A DNA stretch of 64,000 nucleotides. It comes from Symsagittifera roscoffensis (lineage: Eukaryota > Xenacoelomorpha > Acoela > Convolutidae). The notes beneath the pieces were generated by a model. That model saw nothing but the letters and a program-made list of their open reading frames with translations, did no database searches and was not told the origin of the DNA. The stretch lies in assembly GCF_963678635.1 (NCBI RefSeq), contig NC_087065.1, positions 5,169,209 to 5,233,208 on the forward strand, given 5' to 3'. Shown in pieces: positions 57,182 through 64,000 of this stretch (its first letter is position 1; the number at the start of each line of letters is the position of its first letter). Made by a program: the position numbers and the translations under genes.

Positions 57182-59589
57182 TGCATGACTACCCTTTCAC
57201 AAAACGCACGGCGGAAATTTAGACTTATCCTGAGCCTTACTAGTTACCTTGCTATTGGCTGCAAAAACTTTGATTGTTTTTGGTTTAACTGGTTCCTCGT
57301 TTTTTTTGCCTTACAGTTGAGTAAACGTAATCTTTCATGCCCCTCGGCCTTTTCTTTCAGCCAGTTGTTTAAGTCTAAGAGTGTTCGTCGCTGCCAATTA
57401 TGTCTAACAGTATGCATTGACCAAGCCACCTTGAGGTTAGGCGGAAGTTTACTAACAGCTTGGTTTAACAGGTTAGCACTCTTTAGATCATCGTTGAAAG
57501 ACAATGATTTGAAAACTGCTACGAGGCCAGATATGGCAGAAGAGAAACTAATGACATTTTCCGAATTGTGCATCTCAAGTGGAGGAAAAGTATTCAGCTT
57601 ATCAAGATGGCATGTGGTTGCCCAAACTTCCGTTGCAAGGTGGCCAGTGCATCCTTGTACATAACGCCACTGTAACTAAACTCCGCAATTGCGGTTTTTG
57701 CTTTGCCTGTGACGAGCGTTTTTAAGTATCATCGGTGAGAACAGCGGAATCAACGGTGGACTTAAACTGACCAAATCATTCGTGCCAGTTTACCGGGTTG
57801 CCCTCAAACTGGGCTAACTTCCATTCAGGAAGATGATCTTTGCGGCTATGCATCAATAATTCCGCCAATTCACGAGCGGAGAGAGGTCGATCCGATGAGC
57901 AACCTTGGTTCGGATAAGTGGAAGACGGTGCGTAGTCTTCGTTGACTGGCTGATAACCAGTATTAGTATGATTGACAAAATGCGGAACATGTTGTGGATG
58001 AATTGGGGGAGTATTAAAATACACAGTCCCACCACTAGTATACAGAGCGGCGGTGTTACACGATGGGACAACAGTTGTCACATTAGAAAAAAAGTTTCCT
58101 GCATTACAACACTGAGCAGTCGTGACGATTAGAGTTGTAGCTGCCAATTGCCATAAGTTTGCATCACTTGTGTAGTAATGGTTGATATTAGGTGACACAG
58201 TATGCGGAATAAAGGGAAGATTATGTTGCGTCTGGACTGGCGCTGCATGGCAATTAGGTGCCGAAAAGAAAACCGGCGTTGGGTTTACTCCAGAAGATGA
58301 GAAGCCACCACCAGCAAATGCAGGTGGCAAAGAAACAAAACCAGAACCGGGTTGTGCCGGTAACATTGGGACAGGTAATGATTCCGGTTGCGAGATGGCA
58401 AAACTACCATTAGTTATGTTTGAACTCATGGTCTGTAAAGGAACAGCAGACGGTGGTGGTAACACGTGTGCACTAGAATGCATATTGTTAACTGGGAATG
58501 GAACAGAAGCATGCAATGGCAAAAAGCTTGCACTGCCAAATTGAGGCATTGCCCGACGTCCATAATTATGGATTCCAGGGTCACTCAATGCTGTGTGCTC
58601 ATGGTTATGACTATTACTGGTGTGAATTGCATGAGCGAGGATGGTGGCGGAAGTCGTGGGTCCTGACGAAATGGGTACAGGAGTGAAGGCCTGCAAACCT
58701 GGCGCACTAGCAACGTCGGGAGGTGCTTGTGAACTAACAGAGTCTACCCAATCATTAGTTCGATCGGTTGCTACTTTTGAAATAGGTCGACTTACTCCTG
58801 TCGAGTTACTTTCCGCTACCTTCTCGCTAACCTCAGATGAACTGTCCTCAAGTTCAAACGCTTTCAGTTGCATTTCAATTAGTTGCTTTTTATGACTTTC
58901 AGCAAATTGCTCTAGTTCCAGCTGACTTTGTTCGAACTTGAGACGGTTCTCTTGCTCTTTAAGTCTTAAAGAGACTTGATACTGCCTTTCCAGCTCCTCA
59001 TGGCGTCGTTTTACTAAAGCTAATTCATGCCGTTTCTCACTTGATGACATAGTGCGAACAGTCGACGTATGACGAGTGGAAGCAGATTTATCAGACTTAT
59101 GAGAGTCAAGCTTTCTACTATCCATAGACTTATTAGAGACCTTAGACCTGTTTTCACATACTCAAGTCTCTGAATCTTTTGTATTGTGTGAGCGTGAGGA
59201 TGTCTCAGACCTAGTTTGTTGTAAAGATCCCTTGCTCCCTGTAATGCCGGCTGCTGGAAATGACAAAGGTTCAAGGCTCATCTTGTAACTCTGAGCTTCG
59301 TGCATTACTTTATTGTTCATTTCGGTTACTTTCTTAAGCCAAAGGTCTTGCTGAGCAATAATTTTTTCAGGGTTTTCAGTTTTTCCCCGCTAACCTAAGT
59401 AATTGCTCATTGACGTTGACAGCTTTTTCCAACGCAATTTTACATTTAAACAGCATTATCAATTTTTGTGGTGCGACTATTATTCTCAATGTACTCACGT
59501 AATAATGAGTGACTTTTAAGCAGCTCGTTTTCTAGATTTAGACGGGTTTCGAGTAACTTGCGTATCTTACTTTGGACTTTTTTGTCCAT
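57182..59589 (-). pseudogene. gag: BEL/Pao gag, multiply disrupted
   Basis: Gag probably begins at ATG 59587-59589 (MDKKVQSKIRKLLETR). An early stop or frameshift lies near 59450, further breaks near 59395 and 59158, and then a 449-codon frame at 57776-59125. That part is a charged coiled-coil (about residues 30-95), then a Ser/Pro-rich linker, then DHLPEWKLAQFEGNPVNW, the typical start of the BEL gag domain (DUF1759). The frame stops there at TGA replacing an expected Trp codon. The rest of the domain is spread over shifted frames (57244-57573 is one open piece). The first zinc knuckle (CVL.KGSHALWNC) has TGA at its second Cys, near 57203. Repeated damage contrasts with the open pol frame. 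Confidence 0.88.
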
Positions 59590-59682
59590 GTTTTTCACAA
59601 ATTGACAATATTCTACGGATGCTCAATTATAGAAAACAATCAATAAAATGAGATACTGTTTTGGTACGTAATTAAATTTGCA

Positions 59683-60263
59683 TTAATAAATCAACATTAG
59701 CTTACAAGACGGGGGAACTTGATGTCTCAAAGCTTCTGCCTGAAGCCTTTTTTTTATAGCTTTCCGAATTTTGAGGGGTAAGCGGTTCCGCTTCTTACGT
59801 GTCTTAAGGACGTTAAGATTAGCGCTATATCGCCTTAGAAGGAGGAGAGTCTTTATCTCAAGGGAAGGAGGCTGGTGAAGCTCTTTGTACTTCTCAATTA
59901 GTACCTGGTCCTTAGCCTTACGCTTAGAGATAAAGTCTTTAAAGACGTTCAGAACGAGAATACCTGTTGAACCTAAACTTTCCTCTATATCCTCGGTTCC
60001 GTTCCGTCTAGAGTATACGATCGCACAAATGTTGGTCCTATACCTTAATAATAAATTGACAAGTTGCTCACTACTCAGCTTGCGGTTATTGTTGCTGCGG
60101 TGCCTACTTATCGAGTTATTAATGGCGTCGTGCCAAATTACAAGGTCGTTACGGTGCGACAAGAAGTGATGAAGGTAGTACTGTATTGTTTTCTGAGAGT
60201 CCCTAGCGTTAAAGTTCAAACTTAAACCTGGCTTCGCTTGAATACTATACACTAAGGGGACCT
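59683..60263 (-). CDS. accessory leader ORF, 189+ codons, unknown
   Basis: The minus-strand frame is open from a TAG near 60264 to the stop at 59683-59685. There is no ATG at its start (GTG at 60250-60252), so it looks truncated at the 5' side. The N-terminal part has SIQAKPGLSLNFNARDSQ, then NDLVIWHDAINNSISRH, then NICAIVYSRRNGTEDI and GILVLNVFKDFISKRK. The C-terminal third is very basic. The spacing of Gly, IWHD..NNS and His elements is faintly like an SGNH-type hydrolase, and a short upstream patch on the same strand (about 60370-60410) has LRDSIVKW where such a fold would have GDS. This is only a resemblance. The frame is not part of gag or pol. Confidence 0.5.
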
Positions 60264-60320
60264 ATGCGACGGCTTCGTTACGCTTAAGTACCAATGGGGT
60301 TGGAAAATTAAGTAGGTCGG

Positions 60321-60615
60321 TTAAACAACAACAAACACACACGGAGTAAACCTGAGGATGAAAGAATTCAACTTAACTCACTTAATATCACCGTACCTGA
60401 CCACTTAACAATACTGTCACGCAACGAAGTCAATAATCGGACGGGCTGAAACGGCTTTGATTTACTTGAAGCGAACCGGCTTTTAGTTTCACCAATGGTG
60501 GGTGGGGGATCAGGCAAATTGGTTAAGTTCCAACAACACACGCGGAAGAAACCTGAGGATGAAAAAACTCAACTTAATTTGCCCGATATTTCGCTACCAG
60601 ACCACTTAACATTTT
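60321..60615 (-). repeat. diverged direct repeat in leader
   Basis: A stretch with 'aaacctgaggatgaaa', 'caacttaa' and 'gaccacttaaca' occurs at about 60321-60415 and again at about 60522-60615, roughly 201 bp apart, clearly related but with many differences. The ancestral leader therefore contained a tandem duplication. Confidence 0.65.
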
Positions 60616-61227
60616 TCAGAAAACTTGGGTCAGCAGGTTCGAGTCATAAACCAATCCAAAAAACTAGTCCAGTACCTCTTGTCTGTGTTCCGATTTCACT
60701 GATTAACATTCCGTTCACATATATCCAAAAAATTTTGGTATCGAGAAAAATGTCAAGTCAGTTTGTCTATGTACCGACTGTAAGATGTTTCAGTTCAACG
60801 GAACTGTCCAAAATTTTTGGGTATTGAGAAAAATTACCAGGGGCTAGCTTGCGGGAAAATTTCTAGCATATATGACATCGTATATAAATTTAAAGCACGA
60901 ATGGAGAGTTTTAAAAGTTTTGGAAACGTCTTACAGTTTTTAATTGGAGATTGGCGACACCGGTTTCGGATTACCAAACCATCGGCCAGACGCAGAGAAG
61001 TTGTTCCATGATTGCTTCTATCACTTCTACAAAACGTCTGTAGCTGGCTTGCGCTTGACCACTCAATCGACACCTGAATTTCTCGGTAGGCCTCTCTGAA
61101 TTTCTTTTGTAGTTGTGGAGATTGGGCGATCACAGGTCTTACACGACACAGTATGTGTGGAGACTGCCTCTGCAATCCGCAACAGATGCTTCTCTGTAGT
61201 CCGCAGCAGACCCTCTGCACCTCTGTA

Positions 61228-61415
61228 TAGGCCTCCAATAGAGATTTGCCCCTCCTGCTCAGGACACCTTTATGTAGGCCTCCGATTGAGGGTTGCCCCT
61301 CCTGTTCAGTACACCTGTATTTAAGCCTCCGATTGAGGTTTGTCCCTCCTGCTCAAGACACCTGTATGTAGGCTTCCGATTGAGGTCAGTCACTCAGTAT
61401 ACTTGTCACTCTGGA
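61228..61415 (-). repeat. four 47-bp tandem units in leader
   Basis: Units start at 61228, 61275, 61322 and 61369, exactly 47 bp apart, with 'taggcctccgattgag', 'gcccctcctgctca' and 'acacctgtatg' blocks. The fourth is diverged in its second half. Repeats in a retrotransposon leader may reflect slippage by reverse transcriptase. A packaging or regulatory role is possible but not shown. Confidence 0.9.
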
Positions 61416-61491
61416 TACTGTCTTTCGAGTCCCGTGTCGTCGAAAGACTTCGTATTGTCGTCTGTCACTTGTTAATAACTTGTAAATAACG

Positions 61492-61509
61492 GTCCCTTGT
61501 GGGGCGCCA
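61492..61509 (-). other. primer-binding site
   Basis: Three bases after the 5' LTR the minus strand reads TGGCGCCCCACAAGGGAC, beginning with the TGG that pairs with the CCA end of a tRNA primer. Eight bases (TGGCGCCC) and the ending AGGGAC match the sites used with lysine tRNA in other retroelements. The four or so central differences leave the actual primer tRNA open. Confidence 0.8.
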
Positions 61510-61512
61510 AAA

Positions 61513-61968
61513 TATGCTCGCTCAATCTCCGTAAGTTGGTAAAAAACAATGAAGTCGAATGCTTTGAATTATAAAGAGTATTTATCGTCAAAAACTCTCG
61601 GAAACTCAATAATTTAACATATTTATGGTCAAGCATAACATCATATAACTTCAATTCTCAACTTGTTTCGGTACAAATCGGCGCAAGCTAGCCACAAGAA
61701 CCGGTCGGTAATGTCCTTGAGACAAATTGCTCTTTTTGGCGGTCAGCCTTAATCAAGGCTGAACCGAACTAGAACCAAAAAACAGTAAAAACGGTCAAAT
61801 GGGGCTATAGCCCCTCGGGTCTACATGTTTTAAGGTCTGCATATGGGGGGACTCAAACCCGGTTGACCGGCGTGAGAGACTTGTCTCTAGGCCGCTCGGC
61901 CAACTGTGCTTGTTTTATATGTATTTATACTCTTGTTTTATATGCATCTATACATTTGCTTTGCAACA
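61513..61968 (-). repeat. 5' LTR
   Basis: It runs from TGTTGCAAAG (61968) to GAGCGAGCATA (61513), 456 bp. Relative to the 3' LTRs it has about 19 extra bases around 61808-61826, extra bases near 61566-61575, and lacks about 5 bp near 61950. About eight substitutions separate them. GATAT follows directly at 61969-61973. Confidence 0.93.
61839..61909 (-). other. tRNA-like segment inside the 5' LTR
   Basis: The A box TGGCCGAGCGG is intact. The B box reads GGTTTGAGTCC, one base off consensus, unlike the copies in the 3' LTRs. The surrounding bases also differ (CCGGG for CTGGG). Confidence 0.55.
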
Positions 61969-62094
61969 GATATAAAAAGCACACCTGAATGCATAGTTCC
62001 ATCCCACTTCGTGGTTGAAAGAAAAGCTGCTCGCCGCACAGAATGTTTGCTCAAACAACTTCAAAAAAATAAACCGCTAAAGAAAATTTTTTAA
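61969..62094 (+). CDS. possible last-exon remnant next to the insertion
   Basis: Just outside the element a plus-strand frame runs to TAA at 62092-62094 and encodes a hydrophilic, basic end (SHFVVERKAARRTECLLKQL and then KKIF). On the other side of the insertion the host flank has TTTCCCCTGCAG (a good acceptor, 49355-49366) but the frames do not join without stops. It may be the tail of a gene the element disrupted, or a chance frame. Confidence 0.2.
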   Translation, partial: DIKSTPECIVPSHFVVERKAARRTECLLKQLQKNKPLKKIF

Positions 62095-63698
62095 ACAAAA
62101 ACACATTCCTTTGTTTGGTTTTCTGCTTTTCTTAAACAAATACTCAATAATTTTCTTTGAAGCCCGCAAATTTATTTTTTTTTGCTGGAAACCCTTGAGT
62201 TTTTGTTCTGATTTTAATATCAATTTAAAACACTAAGTTTATTTTAAAAGAAAAAAAATGCAGAATGCAATCATAAACTTTAACTGGTTCAAAATCAACC
62301 AAGAAATTTAGTTTCCAAAATCATCATTTGGAGGTAATTTTGAGCCGGAATACTTTGGTGTCTACTCTAAATTTTTATAGAAGCCAGGAAATTTTCGCGT
62401 ACGACTTATTCCGAATTCGCCAAAGAATGCGCCAAAATATGTGATCACAGATGCAATTTTGTTTTTGTTACATATTCGACAAAAAAACGTTCCGACAACA
62501 AATACTTCAAGCTTCGCAAAATCTGCTTTAAAAAATGCACCGATAGATGATAACAAAATATGAAAACTTTGAAAAAAAATTGCTGTTTTAAGAGGCATTG
62601 ATGATTTGCAGTGTCTGCCATGTACCTCCAGTCAATGGATTTAGATAACTTTTTGGGAACTCGTAATAGACTAACCACTTTTTGGCCGTCTAAAAACAAT
62701 GAAAAAGATAGTTTTTAATCGAAATTTTTCTTTTTGATTGTATGCATCATACCAATCGGTTTCTCAAGTTTTGCTACTCTAATCGCGTCTCTATATTCAG
62801 AGGGCTAAAGTTTTGACAACCTTTATTGCAAGTAATTTTTTGTGGTATTCAATTGGAGTCAGACTTTTGGGAAGAAAAAACTCATCAACTAAATTATTCT
62901 ATGAAACTTTTTTTGAAACTACAGGCAAAAAATTAGTGTAAAAGCCATAATTTTAAATAAGAATCTGTTGTGATCCAGGTCTTAATTGATGTGATGGTTT
63001 AGAGGATGTCGATTACAGTGTTTTTTATGAAGAAGCATATATTATGGAAACTGCTTTGGAAACTGGGTGTTAAACATAATAATATTTGAAAGAACTAACG
63101 TCTAGCTTTCAAAATTAAAACAACATCAAAATCGACATATCAACAAAAAGTCAGCTACTGATACAATGTAACTTTTCAAATCTAACAGAAAAGTTTTCAT
63201 TAAAATTATGCTGTATGCTTTTTGTATCATATCGAAACTAAAAAAATTCAGCAAACTTCAAAAAGTAAATTTAAAAAACTGCAGTTTTTTTGGTCCTAGT
63301 GCGATTTTTTAAGACTATTTTCAGGTTGTCCAATTAAGTTGACTTTTTATTGGACAGAAAAATAGCAGGGTTTTTCAAAAGTAGCTTCTTTTCTGTCAAT
63401 TTTTGCGCTTTCCATGTCTTATCTTATACTCAATAAATTACTTTGGGCTTAAGGATCTATTTGGGACCAATAAGCATGCCTCATTTTTTTTGAGGTCAAT
63501 TTTTTTACATAAAATTTTCCATAAAAAGGGCTATTTGAGCCCACTTTTAGCGCGATTGGTCCATAGTTATTACGAAAAAAGGAACCAATGGCGTCTAAGT
63601 AGGAGCCCATTAATTACAAGATTGAGCTCAATCATCCCCTTCCATGGCAAATCAGTAACCACAAATTGGCAACTTTTATATAAAAATAATTTCCTTAA
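62095..63698. other. non-coding stretch
   Basis: AT-rich DNA with no supported gene. The frame at 63403-63720 (plus, 105 codons) lacks motifs and splice context. Confidence 0.4.
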
Positions 63699-63784
63699 GG
63701 GACTCGAACCGACTCATTGAGTGCACAAAAACTCTATGCTACCTTTTTTCTACATATCTCTAGAAGAACGAGGCCAAACTGTGC
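63699..63784 (-). other. diverged relative of the LTR tRNA-like segment
   Basis: On the minus strand GCACAGTTTGGCCTCG and CTAGAGA resemble the 5' half of the LTR tRNA-like segment, and GTCGGTTCGAGTCCC carries an exact B box. About 40 bases between them are unrelated and the A box is damaged. It may be an old tRNA-derived repeat or a relic of an older LTR. Confidence 0.3.
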
Positions 63785-64000
63785 ACTGGATAGGCGCACA
63801 TTTTTGTGTCAGTATGTTCCTGAATTCCAGAGACAAATCTTTAAACATGTTCCAAAATCTAAGTGGACTCCACTTACAAAAGTTTCGTGGATTCCGCGTA
63901 CAAATACCTGTTACGGAAATTTTGTCGGCACATTTTTTTTTGTTGCGGATTCCGCAACAAGCAAATATAGCTAGTTGTTCTGGAGCAACTGTATGCGGAT
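63785..64000. repeat. cluster of short palindromes at window end
   Basis: AAGTGGACTCCACTT (about 63861-63875) and TGTTGCGGATTCCGCAACA (63941-63959) are perfect palindromes around one central base. CGTGGATTCCGCG lies between them. All share a GGANTCC core. No gene is recognised, and the region continues beyond the window. Confidence 0.6.

Larger units (their letters stand above)
59590..61491 (-). other. long 5' leader of the retrotransposon
   Basis: About 1.9 kb lies between the primer-binding site and gag. It holds an accessory frame (59683-60263), a diverged direct repeat of about 92 bp (60321-60415 and 60522-60615) and a tandem array of 47-bp units (61228-61415). BEL/Pao leaders are usually shorter than this. 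Confidence 0.75.
49438..61968 (-). mobile_element. BEL/Pao LTR retrotransposon, rearranged, non-autonomous
   Basis: On the minus strand the order is 5' LTR (61513-61968), primer-binding site, long leader, gag, protease, reverse transcriptase, RNase H, integrase, polypurine tract and 3' LTR. Gag-protease-RT-RNase H-integrase with twin zinc knuckles is the BEL/Pao layout. GATAT lies directly outside both ends (49433-49437 and 61969-61973), the expected 5-bp target duplication. The LTRs differ by about 2 per cent plus three indels. Two later rearrangements added about 3.1 kb, leaving roughly 9.4 kb for the original. Gag and integrase carry stops and frameshifts, so the copy cannot be autonomous. 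No env-like frame was found. Confidence 0.92.

Noticed and set aside
51317-58895. Many plus-strand open frames of 60-218 codons opposite gag and pol
   Set aside because: They are shadows of the minus-strand retrotransposon coding frames and carry no recognisable domain.
60834-61238. 134-codon minus-strand frame in the leader
   Set aside because: Overlaps diverged leader repeats and shows no domain. Its repeated CCGLQR pattern comes from the underlying DNA repeat.
49438-61968. Search for an env-like or third structural gene
   Set aside because: No frame after integrase before the 3' LTR and no signal-peptide or fusion-type membrane protein. The leader ORF is not env-like.

Overview
This window looks like AT-rich, gene-poor DNA from an invertebrate animal. 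It shows spliceosomal GT-AG signals, one exon of a rhodopsin-like receptor, a BEL/Pao LTR retrotransposon (a superfamily known from animals), a tRNA-derived SINE, MITE-like hAT remnants, and long stretches with no long open frame. Nothing looks prokaryotic: there are no operons, no ribosome-binding-site pattern and no CRISPR. The phylum cannot be fixed from the sequence alone.

Layout. From 1 to 9 kb there are transposon remnants and an AT-rich element with possible terminal inverted repeats (2429-3356), then the one convincing host protein exon. That exon is a GPCR fragment on the minus strand (4462-5264) holding TM1 to TM5 between a splice acceptor and a GTAAGT donor. From 9 to 16 kb there is a weak candidate frame, a diverged copy of interspersed repeat R1 and a recent 1.42-kb tandem duplication (11502-14352). 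From 16 to 31 kb there is a near-complete hAT-type MITE with 17-bp inverted ends and a poly-G tract, a SINE, a possible two-exon small gene at 20103-20456, and a long copy of R1 (23143-23877). From 31 to 49 kb most of what can be recognised is repetitive. It includes a pyrimidine-rich tract (35370-35760), an old degenerate tandem array of about 84-bp units (37370-38830), a younger array of four 330-bp units (41455-42774), a second long R1 copy, and a second SINE beside a candidate plus-strand exon.

From 49438 to 61968 lies a minus-strand BEL/Pao retrotransposon. It has LTRs (TGTTGC...GCATA), a GATAT target duplication on both sides, a primer-binding site, a polypurine tract, a decayed gag, a 962-codon open protease/reverse transcriptase/RNase H frame, and a broken integrase. 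Two later rearrangements lengthened it. A 1,092-bp tandem duplication spans host flank, 3' LTR and the integrase end. A second event duplicated 1,157 bp of pol and placed between the copies an 849-bp sequence that matches DNA 6.7 kb away (46413-47262). Removing both leaves about 9.4 kb. Its LTRs carry a tRNA-like segment with Pol III A and B boxes, and its leader carries an unusual extra reading frame.

No complete, certain host gene is present. Several short candidate exons are listed at low confidence because only RNA evidence or homology searches can decide them. The strongest observations are the architecture of the rearranged retrotransposon, the tRNA-like module in its LTRs, its leader ORF, and the unusual repeat arrays.
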